From positions 1 through 64,000 of the forward strand of contig NZ_JAHNZT010000042.1 of the NCBI RefSeq assembly GCF_019039035.1: a stretch of DNA of 64,000 nt. Reading direction: 5' to 3'. The DNA comes from Citreicoccus inhibens (GTDB lineage: Bacteria > Myxococcota > Myxococcia > Myxococcales > Myxococcaceae). The position numbers and the translations under genes were made by a program. The notes under the pieces are model-generated. The model saw nothing but the letters and a program-made list of their open reading frames with translations, had not been told where the DNA came from and did no database searches. Positions 56,822 through 64,000 of the stretch are shown piece after piece; position 1 is the first letter of the stretch, and every line of letters begins with the position of its first letter.

Positions 56822-58513
56822 TCAGGGGACGGCGGGCCCCCGCATGCTGGGGCGGACCACCGCGGCCACGATGTCCAGCAGCTTGGGCAACTGCAGGGGC
56901 TTCTCGAAGAACCCATCAATCCGGTCCAGCCCCTCGCCGGACGTGAGGGAGGCGACCTCGCTCGCTCCCGAGATGATGTACACGACGACGTCCGCCAGCG
57001 ACTCGGTGCCTCGGATGAAGCGCAGCACCGAGCGGCCATCCTCCTCGCTCAGCCGCAGATCCAGCAGGACCATGGCCGGTCGGATGTGGGACAGGAGGGT
57101 GCGTGCCTCCGAGGCGCCCGACGTGGCCATCACCCGATAGCCCTCCTGCTCCAGCACCTGCTGGAGGACCTCGCGGCAGTCCGCGTCATCCTCCACCAGC
57201 AAGATGCCGCCGGCCTTGGGCGCCGCCTGGGACAGCTCCGGCGTGCTCACCGCCCCCGCGAACATGGGCAGGACGAACTGGAAGGTGCTGCCCTCGCCCA
57301 GGATGCTGGAGGCCTCCACGCGGCCCCCGTGCAGGGCGATGATCTTGGCCACCAGGGGCAGGCCCAGGCCCGCTCCCGGCGGGCGCGGCATGCCCGGCTG
57401 GGCTCGGTAGTACGAATCGAACACGTGCTCCAGGGCGTCCATGGACATGCCCGGCCCCGAGTCCTTCACCGAGAGCATGGCGACGCCGTCCGCACTGGAC
57501 ACGCGCACCTCCACGGTGTTCTCGGCCTCGCTGTGGTGGATGCCGTTCTCGACGAGGTTGTGGATGGCCTCGGCGATGCGCTCGCGGTCCCCTCGGACGA
57601 AGACCTCGGGGCAGGGCGGGATGACCACGCGCACCTTGCAGTGCTCGGCCAGGGCGCCCAGGGCACGCACCACTTCCTCGGCCACGGCCTTGATGCCAAA
57701 GGGACGCTGGTTGAGCTGCATCTTCCCGGAGGACAGCCGGGACATCAGCACCAGGTCATTCACCATGCGCAGGAGGCGGTCCGCGTTGCGATCGCAGGTC
57801 TGCACCGCGCGCCGCTGGGAGTCCGCCAGCGCCCCCAGCTTCTCTCGCCCCAGCATGGCCAGGTAGGCCTTGATGGTGGTGAGCGGATTCTTCAGGTCAT
57901 GGGAGACGTTGCCGAGCAACTCCTCGCGGTTCTGTTCCAGGCTCTTGAGGCCGGCGATGGCCGTCTGGAGGTCCTTGTTGCGTCGGGCGCTGTCGTCGCG
58001 CAGCCGGGCGACCTCGTAGGCCGCGGACAGCTGCGCGGCCAGGGAGAGCATCAGCGTGTCGCTGGCCTTGCGCCGGGCGCCCAGCACCACGAGGACGCCT
58101 GTGATTCCCTGCGCCCCTTCGAGCGGCACGGCCACGGTTCCGGGCTCCCGCACCAGCGTCTTCTGCGTGAAGGCCCGGCCCACGGCGCCATCACCCGGTG
58201 AGGCGGCGATGATGCGGTCGTCATTACGGCCCCGCACGTGCTCGACGTGGAGCTGATCCCTCGCGGGGAAGTAGCGCGCCACGTAGCAGACCTTGGGCTT
58301 GAGCAGCGCGTGGACGATATGCAGCTGGGAGCGCAGCGCCTCGGTGGGGCCGGCGTTGTCGGTCAGATGGCGCCCCATCTCCAAGAGGGCACGCGCCGCC
58401 GCATCCGGATCCACCGGTGGAGCTGGCTTCGCGGCCCGCTTGGCGGGAGTCTTCTTCGCGAGGGGGCGCAGCGGCACGACTTCGGCCAGCGGCCCCTTTC
58501 TCTTCGAGGGCAC
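56822..58513 (-). CDS. Hybrid histidine kinase: GAF - HisKA - HATPase - receiver
   Basis: GTG 58513 with AGGA upstream gives 563 residues. After a basic Ala/Pro/Lys-rich stretch (~30 residues), a GAF domain spans about residues 40-180 (VCYVARYFPARDQLHVEHV, TVAVPLEGAQGITGVLVVLGARR). The phosphoacceptor His is in GNVSHDLKNPLTT (about residue 206), followed by ATPase boxes NLVENGIHHSE, DSGPGMS and GAGLGLPLV. The receiver domain (about 445-563) has GGILLVEDDAD, the phosphoacceptor LLDLRLSEEDGR (about 482) and the Lys in EKPLQLP. No membrane helix, so it is cytoplasmic. Downstream of the HEAT-repeat gene on the same strand. Confidence 0.94.
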   Translation of the reverse strand: MPSKRKGPLAEVVPLRPLAKKTPAKRAAKPAPPVDPDAAARALLEMGRHLTDNAGPTEALRSQLHIVHALLKPKVCYVARYFPARDQLHVEHVRGRNDDRIIAASPGDGAVGRAFTQKTLVREPGTVAVPLEGAQGITGVLVVLGARRKASDTLMLSLAAQLSAAYEVARLRDDSARRNKDLQTAIAGLKSLEQNREELLGNVSHDLKNPLTTIKAYLAMLGREKLGALADSQRRAVQTCDRNADRLLRMVNDLVLMSRLSSGKMQLNQRPFGIKAVAEEVVRALGALAEHCKVRVVIPPCPEVFVRGDRERIAEAIHNLVENGIHHSEAENTVEVRVSSADGVAMLSVKDSGPGMSMDALEHVFDSYYRAQPGMPRPPGAGLGLPLVAKIIALHGGRVEASSILGEGSTFQFVLPMFAGAVSTPELSQAAPKAGGILLVEDDADCREVLQQVLEQEGYRVMATSGASEARTLLSHIRPAMVLLDLRLSEEDGRSVLRFIRGTESLADVVVYIISGASEVASLTSGEGLDRIDGFFEKPLQLPKLLDIVAAVVRPSMRGPAVP

Positions 58514-58610
58514 CGGCCGATCCTGCTCCAGACCGCCCCCGCGAGGGAATGGCCTCGTGGGGGAGGCCCACTCCAGGACACTGGCCGTGTCCAATGGAAG
58601 ACAGCTGGAC

Positions 58611-59339
58611 TCAGGCCTTGCGCTGGATGTGGGCGTCCTTGTCCAGGGAGTAGGGCTCCACGAGCAGCGCCTGGACCTTCTCCTGGAAGCCCTTCACCGA
58701 GAACCCGCAGTCTGCCAGGGCCCCGAGGGCGGCGGTCTGGACGCGGCGGCCGGTCTCCTCCGAGGTGAGCAGCTTGAGCATGGGCTCGCGCGTCGACTCG
58801 TGCTTCAGCCCCCCGAGCGACTTCAGCGCCGCGATCTTCACGTCATCCGACATGTCCTCCAGGAAGGGGAGGACCGCTTCGGGGACGCGGGGGTCGGCCT
58901 TGCCGGAGACGGCGTGCAAGAGGACGACCTTCTTCTCGGGATCCCGCGTGTAGTGGCTGGACAGGTGCTTGAGCGTGTCCGTGACGATGCCGAGCACCTG
59001 CTCCTCGCTCTGAAGCTCCGTCAGCAGGCGCAGGGCCCAGGAGGTGGCGTGATCGCTCTTGCGCAGGAAGTCGCTGAGGGGCGCCACGGCGTCCTGCCCG
59101 AAGCCCTTGATCAGCTCGAACGTGTGCTCCTTCTCGTCCGCGTCCGTGGTGAGCGGATCCACGGTGATGGTGAAGCGGCTGAGCAGGACGGTGATGGCCT
59201 CGGGGAACTTCATCTCCCCCAACTGCTGGATGGCCTTCTGCCGCGTGGTCGGATCCCCATACTTCTGGGTGACCTTGGACTTGAGCTTGAGGGCCTTGTC
59301 GGGACCCGATCCACCCGTGAGGAAATCGAAGAGACCCAT
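58611..59339 (-). CDS. HEAT-repeat protein
   Basis: ATG 59339 gives 242 residues made of helical pairs with the HEAT pattern, for example DPTTRQKAIQQLGEMKFPEAITVLLSRF, RVPEAVLPFLEDMSDDVKIAALKSLGGL and TGRRVQTAALGALADCGFSVKGF. No catalytic motif; a protein-binding scaffold. It lies 97 bases upstream of the hybrid kinase gene in the same direction. Such proteins are abundant in myxobacteria. Confidence 0.82.
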   Translation of the reverse strand: MGLFDFLTGGSGPDKALKLKSKVTQKYGDPTTRQKAIQQLGEMKFPEAITVLLSRFTITVDPLTTDADEKEHTFELIKGFGQDAVAPLSDFLRKSDHATSWALRLLTELQSEEQVLGIVTDTLKHLSSHYTRDPEKKVVLLHAVSGKADPRVPEAVLPFLEDMSDDVKIAALKSLGGLKHESTREPMLKLLTSEETGRRVQTAALGALADCGFSVKGFQEKVQALLVEPYSLDKDAHIQRKA

Positions 59340-59448
59340 GGTGCGCACTCGTTCCGGTGTTCGAAGAAGGAAGTAGAAGGTGGAGGCGCCGTCTAGGACG
59401 GTGCGCCTCGCAAGACAAGAGACAACCGCAAGGTCGCGGCCCGCGGCT

Positions 59449-60624
59449 TCAGAGCGTCAACTCGCGGCGCACATCGCCGCGATAGGCGCGTGACAGTGTC
59501 TCGGCCGCCGCGCGAGTCTCCGCGTCCGCGTCCTCCGGCACCTTGACCTGCACGGTGAGGTACATGTCGCCGGGGGGGCCCCCCTTGAGCGACGGGACGC
59601 CTCGGCCCTTGAGCCGCATGCGCCGCCCGGACTGCGAGCCGGCGGGGACCTTCACGGTGACCTCGCCCTGGAAGGTGGGGACCCGCACCTCGGCGCCGAG
59701 CACGGCCTCGGACACCGTCACGGGCAGGTCCATGGACAGGTCGTCCCCCTCACGCTTCACGAGGGGATGCTCGGCCACGTCCACCTCGATGTAGAGGTCT
59801 CCGGGAGGGGCGCCATGCTCGCCGGCGGCGCCCTGGCCCGCCAGCCGCACCTTCGACCCGGTGTGGACCCCCGCTGGAATCTTCACGGTCAGCCGGGTCG
59901 TCTCCTCCTGGACGCCGGATCCGTCACACTCGGGACACGGCTCCGGGGCGCGTCCGCTGCCATGGCAGGTGGGGCAGAAGCCCGAGCCACCAAAAAGCCC
60001 CGGCGCACGGCGCGCGCGGCCCGAGCCATGGCAGGTGGGGCAGGTGACCGTCTGGCCGGTGTCCCCGCGCCCCTGACACTTGGGACAGCGGCCCGGGCGT
60101 CGCAGGGTGATGGCGCGCTCGGTGCCGGTGACGGCTTCAGCCAGGGTGACTTGGACGCGGGTGGTGAGGTCATCACCGCGCTCGGCGCCCGAGGGTCGGG
60201 TGCGCCGCCCGAAGATGTCCCCCATGTTGACGCCCCCGCCGCCCCCCCCGCCGGATCGCCCGAAGATGTCGTTGAAGAGGTCGCCCAGGTCCACGCCCTC
60301 GGCGCCGTAGGGGATTCCGCCGCCGCCTCCGCCGCCCGCGGATTGGGCGGCCCGGTAGGCGCGGTACGCCTCGGCCTTCTTCTCGTCGAACCCAATCTTC
60401 TCGGCGTCCTCACCGAACTCGTCGTACAGCTTGCGCTTCTTCGGGTCGCTCAGGACCTCGAAGGCGGAGTTGAGCTTCTTGAACTTCTCCTCCGCCGCCT
60501 TCGCCTTGCTCCCCTGGTTCACGTCGGGGTGGTGTTCTCGCGCCAGCTTCCTGAAGGCCTTCTTGATCTCGTCCGCGGACGCCGTCCGCGAGACGCCCAG
60601 AATCTGGTAGTAGTCGTCCGCCAT
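59449..60624 (-). CDS. dnaJ: DnaJ-type co-chaperone
   Basis: ATG 60624 gives 391 residues. J domain at residues 1-70 with HPD in [10 protein letters not shown], then a Gly-rich linker ([25 protein letters not shown]), a zinc-binding domain with four CxxCxGxG motifs ([16 protein letters not shown] twice, CPECDGSG), and two C-terminal substrate-binding domains ([16 protein letters not shown]). Stimulates DnaK ATPase. No dnaK or grpE gene is adjacent, so it is one of the scattered myxobacterial DnaJ copies. An inverted repeat lies in its upstream region. Confidence 0.93.
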   Translation of the reverse strand: MADDYYQILGVSRTASADEIKKAFRKLAREHHPDVNQGSKAKAAEEKFKKLNSAFEVLSDPKKRKLYDEFGEDAEKIGFDEKKAEAYRAYRAAQSAGGGGGGGIPYGAEGVDLGDLFNDIFGRSGGGGGGGVNMGDIFGRRTRPSGAERGDDLTTRVQVTLAEAVTGTERAITLRRPGRCPKCQGRGDTGQTVTCPTCHGSGRARRAPGLFGGSGFCPTCHGSGRAPEPCPECDGSGVQEETTRLTVKIPAGVHTGSKVRLAGQGAAGEHGAPPGDLYIEVDVAEHPLVKREGDDLSMDLPVTVSEAVLGAEVRVPTFQGEVTVKVPAGSQSGRRMRLKGRGVPSLKGGPPGDMYLTVQVKVPEDADAETRAAAETLSRAYRGDVRRELTL

Positions 60625-60729
60625 TTGTTCCCGCCGTGCTGTACCCGATTGCAAGAACGTAACCAGTACAGAGGGCGACGCCAGCACGGGATGTCCGAAA
60701 GACCGTGGGATGGTTAGAGTCGCCGCAAG

Positions 60730-61458
60730 ATGAGGGAGGCCATGGCAGTGCCGCGCGCAGCTCGAGCGGGTCCCCTGTGCCTGGTGGGCTGGCTACTCGC
60801 GACCGCCCCGGCAAGCGCCTGGGCGACGGCTCCCGCGTCCACGACTCCGGACCGGACCGAGAACGCGGTGGTGGACCGGGTGGTGGCCGTCATCGAGGGC
60901 CAGGTGTTGACCCTGAGCGAGCTGGACTTCGAGGCCCGGGTGGCGCTCATCCAGCAAGGGGCCGTGCAGGCCGCCTCGGACCCGCTGGATGAAGAGACGC
61001 TGCGCCGCTCGCTCGATCTGGCCATCAGTCAGCGCCTCCTCGTTCTCACGGCGGACCGCCTGCAGGCCTTCCCCGCCGAGCCATCGGACGTCGAGACCCG
61101 CCTGGCGGCCTTCCAGGCCCGGTTGGGAGGCCCGGAGGCCCTGCGGCGCTTCCTGATCCTCCACGACATGGACCGAGAGGGGCTCGCGGCCGCCCTGGCG
61201 AGAGGGCTCCGGGCCGAGCGCATCCTGGACAGCCGTGTCCGGCTCAAGGCCCAGGTGAGCGAGACCGAGGTGCGGCAGCACTACGACGCGCACCGGGCCG
61301 AGTTCCCAGGCGAGTACGACCAGGCGGTGCGCACCGCCATCCGCGAGAAGCTGGTCCGGGCCCGCTACGGCGAGCTGGCCGCCCGAGCCCTGGCCGAGGC
61401 GCGCGTCGCGGCGCAGGTCCGCCGGGTGGCGGCCTTCGCGCGGGAGGCCCGGCGATGA
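60730..61458 (+). CDS. SurA-N-like periplasmic protein without a PPIase domain
   Basis: 242 residues from ATG 60730; an ATG 12 bases on is possible. A signal peptide spans about residues 5-35 ([17 protein letters not shown]). [28 protein letters not shown] is the SurA N-terminal signature, followed by the helical bundle with [12 protein letters not shown]. The parvulin domain of full SurA (about 430 residues) is missing. A chaperone for outer-membrane or secreted proteins is likely. The last codons overlap the rimI start (ATGA). Confidence 0.82.
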   Translation: MREAMAVPRAARAGPLCLVGWLLATAPASAWATAPASTTPDRTENAVVDRVVAVIEGQVLTLSELDFEARVALIQQGAVQAASDPLDEETLRRSLDLAISQRLLVLTADRLQAFPAEPSDVETRLAAFQARLGGPEALRRFLILHDMDREGLAAALARGLRAERILDSRVRLKAQVSETEVRQHYDAHRAEFPGEYDQAVRTAIREKLVRARYGELAARALAEARVAAQVRRVAAFAREARR

Positions 61459-61949
61459 GGCGCCTCAACGACGAAGGGGCGGCCCGTCCAGACCACGGCT
61501 TCCTGATCCGCCGGATGACCCGGGATGATCTCCCGGCGGTCATGGCCCTGGAGAAGGCTTCTTTCCGCAACCCCTGGTCCACGGAGCTGCTCCAGCGCGA
61601 ACTGGATCACGAATGGTCCACCATCCTCCTCGTGGAGGACCCATTGCCCGAGGGTGGGGTGGAGCTGCTGGGGCTGGCCATCTTCTGGATCGTGCACGAC
61701 GAGGTGCACGTGCTGAACGTGGCCACGTCGCCCAAGCATCGGCGGCGAGGGGTGGCGCGAGCCGTGATGGACGAGCTGCTCGCGCGAGGCCGCGCCCATC
61801 GGTGTTCGCTGGCCACGCTCGAGGTCCGCCGGAGCAACGAGCCCGCCCTGAACCTCTATCGCGCGCTGGGCTTCCGTCCCGTGGGCATCCGTCCGAACTA
61901 CTACGTGGACGAGGGCGAGGACGCGATCGTGATGGTCCTCGACTTCTAA
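61455..61949 (+). CDS. rimI: RimI-like ribosomal protein S18 alanine N-acetyltransferase (GNAT)
   Basis: 164 residues, start overlapping the preceding stop. GNAT motifs: ALEKASFRNPWSTELLQRE, VLNVATSPKHRRRGVARAVMDELLARG (acetyl-CoA loop R/QxxGxA), LEVRRSNEPALNLYRALGF and GIRPNYYVDEGEDAIVM. EVHVLNVAT and the RPNYY end are diagnostic for RimI rather than a generic acetyltransferase. It would acetylate the S18 N-terminus. Confidence 0.92.
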   Translation: MRRLNDEGAARPDHGFLIRRMTRDDLPAVMALEKASFRNPWSTELLQRELDHEWSTILLVEDPLPEGGVELLGLAIFWIVHDEVHVLNVATSPKHRRRGVARAVMDELLARGRAHRCSLATLEVRRSNEPALNLYRALGFRPVGIRPNYYVDEGEDAIVMVLDF

Positions 61950-62047
61950 CCGCACGCGGAGTAGAGGACCGCCCGCTGTCTCCAGGTTCGTCGAAGATGG
62001 AAAGGGTCATCGGTCCCGGCCGCTTCCTGGCCAGGGTCCTGCCGTGC

Positions 62048-62075
62048 TTGACACGGGGAGGCCCCTCTCTATACT
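62048..62075 (+). promoter_or_regulatory. Strong promoter of the str operon
   Basis: TTGACA (62048-62053), 16-base spacer, TATACT (62070-62075). Both boxes are at or one base from consensus. It lies 80 bases before the rpsL start codon and is the best promoter in the window. Confidence 0.8.
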
Positions 62076-62155
62076 CGCGCGCCTTTCTGTAGCCTGTAGG
62101 TAGATATGTGCCGCCTGGTGTGCTCGGGGCGGCTCCCATCGAAGAAGAGGTTTCA

Positions 62156-62527
62156 GTGCCGACCATCAGCCAGCTCGTCCGCAAGGGCCGCGAGAAGCTC
62201 AACATCAAGGGCAAGAGCCCTGCCCTGAAGGAGTGCCCCCAGAAGCGCGGTGTTTGCACCCGCGTGTACACCACGACCCCGAAGAAGCCGAACTCGGCCC
62301 TCCGCAAGGTGGCGCGTGTTCGTCTGACCAACGGGATCGAGGTCACCTCCTACATCCCCGGCGTGGGTCACAACCTCCAGGAGCACTCGGTGGTGATGAT
62401 TCGCGGTGGCCGTGTGAAGGACCTCCCGGGTGTTCGCTACCACATCGTTCGCGGAACGCTGGACTCCGTGGGTGTTGCCGGTCGCAAGCAGAGCCGTTCG
62501 AAGTACGGCGCGAAGCGCCCGAGCTGA
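62156..62527 (+). CDS. rpsL: 30S ribosomal protein S12
   Basis: GTG 62156 with AAGAGG five bases upstream; 123 residues. Highly conserved: [52 protein letters not shown] and [14 protein letters not shown]. The lysine at the streptomycin site (TPKKPNS) is wild type. It starts the str operon. The next gene, rpsG, is 156 bases downstream. Confidence 0.98.
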   Translation: MPTISQLVRKGREKLNIKGKSPALKECPQKRGVCTRVYTTTPKKPNSALRKVARVRLTNGIEVTSYIPGVGHNLQEHSVVMIRGGRVKDLPGVRYHIVRGTLDSVGVAGRKQSRSKYGAKRPS

Positions 62528-62683
62528 TCCGCTCGGACCGCTGACCACCTTCGTCATTTGAAGCCGTGTCGGACGCTGGCCCCACACCCTGGGGAGTGTC
62601 CTCCGCAGTTCCAAGAATGCAGCGTTTGAAGCCCCGGTGTTCTTCCTCGGAAGAGGGAAGTGGGGCGTAAGGGAAGAGAAGAG
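62528..62683. other. 156-base rpsL-rpsG spacer
   Basis: No gene. In E. coli, S7 binds a structured site in the corresponding rpsL-rpsG spacer and represses translation. The spacer here contains GC-rich segments that could fold (for example around 62575-62605), but no E. coli-like S7 site can be claimed by eye. The rpsG ribosome site is within AAGGGAAGAGAAGAG just before the start codon. Confidence 0.4.
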
Positions 62684-63154
62684 ATGCCTCGTCGTCGCGT
62701 AGTCGCTAAGCGGAAGATCCTCCCCGATCCGAAGTTCCAGGATCGGCTCGTTACGAAGTTCGTCAACGACCTGATGCGCAAGGGGAAGAAGTCCATCGCC
62801 GAGGGAGTCTGCTACGGCGCGTTCGCCCTCATCGAGGAGCGTGCGAAGGAGGACCCCCTCAAGACCTTCAAGAAGGCCCTGGACAACGTCAAGCCCGTGC
62901 TCGAGGTGAAGAGCCGCCGCGTCGGTGGCGCCACCTACCAGGTTCCCGTGGAGGTCCGTCAGGATCGCCGCGTGGCGCTCGGCATGCGCTGGATCATCAC
63001 CTACGCCAAGGCGCGTGGTGAGAAGACGATGCAGGAGAAGCTGGCTGGCGAGATCATGGACGCCGCCAACAACCGCGGTAACGCGGTGAAGAAGCGTGAA
63101 GACACGCACAAGATGGCCGAGGCGAACAAGGCCTTCGCGCACTACCGCTGGTAG
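62684..63154 (+). CDS. rpsG: 30S ribosomal protein S7
   Basis: ATG 62684 gives 156 residues: [40 protein letters not shown] and [22 protein letters not shown] are family-specific. Binds the 3' major domain of 16S rRNA. Its end is followed 21 bases on by a strong terminator, so fusA is not simply read through. Confidence 0.98.
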   Translation: MPRRRVVAKRKILPDPKFQDRLVTKFVNDLMRKGKKSIAEGVCYGAFALIEERAKEDPLKTFKKALDNVKPVLEVKSRRVGGATYQVPVEVRQDRRVALGMRWIITYAKARGEKTMQEKLAGEIMDAANNRGNAVKKREDTHKMAEANKAFAHYRW

Positions 63155-63175
63155 TCCCTCCGGGGCTCGCGGACG

Positions 63176-63216
63176 CCGCTCGGATGCAGAGGATGCATCC
63201 GAGCGGTTTTGTTTTT
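63176..63216 (+). terminator. Rho-independent terminator between rpsG and fusA
   Basis: A perfect 13-bp stem (63176-63188 and 63194-63206, CCGCTCGGATGCA with its complement) with a 5-base loop GAGGA is followed by TTTTGTTTTT (63207-63216). This is a textbook intrinsic terminator and the only clear one in the window. Confidence 0.92.
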
Positions 63217-63302
63217 GCTAGAAGCAGGTTCTCTGAAATTTCCGGTCGGTGAGCGAGGAGGCCGTGTCGGCCTTCACCCCTCCCGTGGAGAGGCACTGAG
63301 TC

Positions 63303-64000
63303 ATGGCTCGCGAGTACCCACTCGAGCGCTACCGCAACATCGGCATCATGGCGCACATCGATGCCGGCAAGACGACCACCACCGAACGGATCCTGTTCTA
63401 CACAGGGGCCATCCACAAGATGGGGGAGGTGCATGAAGGCACCACCACGACGGACTGGATGGTGCAGGAGCGCGAGCGCGGCATCACCATCACCTCGGCC
63501 GCCATCACCTCGTTCTGGAAGCGGCGCGAGCAGAACTACCGCGTCAACATCCTCGACACGCCGGGCCACGTGGACTTCACCATCGAGGTGGAGCGCTCGC
63601 TGCGCGTGCTGGACGGCGCGGTCGCGGTGTTCGACGCGGTGAACGGCGTGGAGCCCCAGTCGGAAACAGTCTGGCGCCAGGCGGACAAGTACAAGGTCCC
63701 CCGCATCTGCTTCATCAACAAGATGGACCGTGTCGGCGCGGACTTCGAGATGTCCGTGGGCACCATCCGCGAGAAGCTCGGCGCCCGCCCCGTGCGCATG
63801 CAGCTGCCGCTGGGCTCCGAGGACAAGCACCGCGGCGTCATCGACTTGGTGCAGATGAAGGCGCTCGTGTTTCACGACGACGCCCAGGGCAGCCGCTATG
63901 ACACGGTGGAGATCCCCGAGGAGTTCCGCGAGGCCGCTGACGCTGCGCGCGCCGAACTCGTGGAGGCCGTGGCCGAGCAGAGCGACGCGCTCACCAACAA
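63303..64000 (+). CDS. fusA: Elongation factor G, 5' part (cut by the window edge)
   Basis: ATG 63303 with GTGGAGAGG upstream; the first ~232 residues are in the window. GTPase motifs: AHIDAGKTT (G1), [11 protein letters not shown] (switch), DTPGHVDFT (G3) and FINKMDR (G4, NKMD). The start [20 protein letters not shown] is typical of bacterial EF-G. Drives translocation on the ribosome. It follows a strong terminator, so it should have its own promoter in 63217-63302, where I see only weak candidates. Confidence 0.97.
   Translation, partial: MAREYPLERYRNIGIMAHIDAGKTTTTERILFYTGAIHKMGEVHEGTTTTDWMVQERERGITITSAAITSFWKRREQNYRVNILDTPGHVDFTIEVERSLRVLDGAVAVFDAVNGVEPQSETVWRQADKYKVPRICFINKMDRVGADFEMSVGTIREKLGARPVRMQLPLGSEDKHRGVIDLVQMKALVFHDDAQGSRYDTVEIPEEFREAADAARAELVEAVAEQSDALTN

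Overview
The window is a 64 kb chromosomal segment from a high-GC Gram-negative bacterium (third-position GC is so high that most genes carry long open antisense frames). I read it as a myxobacterium of the Myxococcus/Corallococcus type. The reasons are the dense GTG/ATG starts with 4-base stop/start overlaps, a eukaryote-like Ser/Thr kinase, many lipoproteins and secreted enzymes, System I cytochrome c maturation genes, and a str operon of delta-proteobacterial type. The species assignment is inference.

Layout. 1-7.9 kb: minus-strand cytochrome c maturation operon, ccmA-B-C-D-E-F-G followed by an inserted zinc-ribbon membrane protein gene and ccmH-ccmI (ccmI is cut by the window edge). 8.2-13.8 kb: plus-strand polysaccharide block (NodB deacetylase, flippase, serine-acetyltransferase-like enzyme, two glycosyltransferases). 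13.8-17.2 kb: membrane proteins of the DUF4350/DUF4129 kind. 17.2-18.9 kb: thiS-thiG-thiE/tenI. 19-22 kb: a degenerate Ser/Thr kinase, an M19 dipeptidase, a Cys-rich lipoprotein and a TfoX-like protein. 22-25.7 kb: a protein of unknown function, a di-haem cytochrome c, a small alpha/beta-barrel protein and a GST-like protein.

25.7-40 kb is the centre of interest. A co-directional run of ten minus-strand genes begins with the complete five-gene enediyne warhead cassette: unbL, unbV, unbU, the 1938-residue enediyne PKS, and the TEBC thioesterase. The first four genes overlap by ATGA and the thioesterase overlaps the PKS by 14 bases. The run continues into an AhpD/carboxymuconolactone-decarboxylase-like gene whose CxxC motif reads CxxU: an in-frame UGA is followed at the right distance by a GGUC-loop hairpin, so it is a candidate selenoprotein. 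It ends in a nitrate/sulfonate-type ABC transporter with two permeases, one ATPase and one binding protein. Divergent from the cassette lies a two-domain SRPBCC/START protein (40.4-41.2 kb). START-fold proteins include the self-sacrificing calicheamicin resistance protein CalC, so this is a candidate self-resistance gene. Together these suggest an undescribed myxobacterial enediyne locus with unusual accessory genes.

41-52.4 kb: alpha/beta hydrolase, CorA-like channel, HAD phosphatase, RlmI-type methyltransferase, a lipase-like possible effector with two tandem paralogous small partners, a hydrolase-fold protein lacking its nucleophile, a membrane-anchored subtilase and a CPBP protease. 52.4-64 kb: housekeeping genes plsB, argS, a hybrid histidine kinase, a HEAT-repeat protein, dnaJ, a SurA-like chaperone, rimI, and the str region rpsL-rpsG-(strong terminator)-fusA, with fusA cut by the window edge. 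No tRNA, rRNA, CRISPR array, insertion sequence or prophage was recognised.
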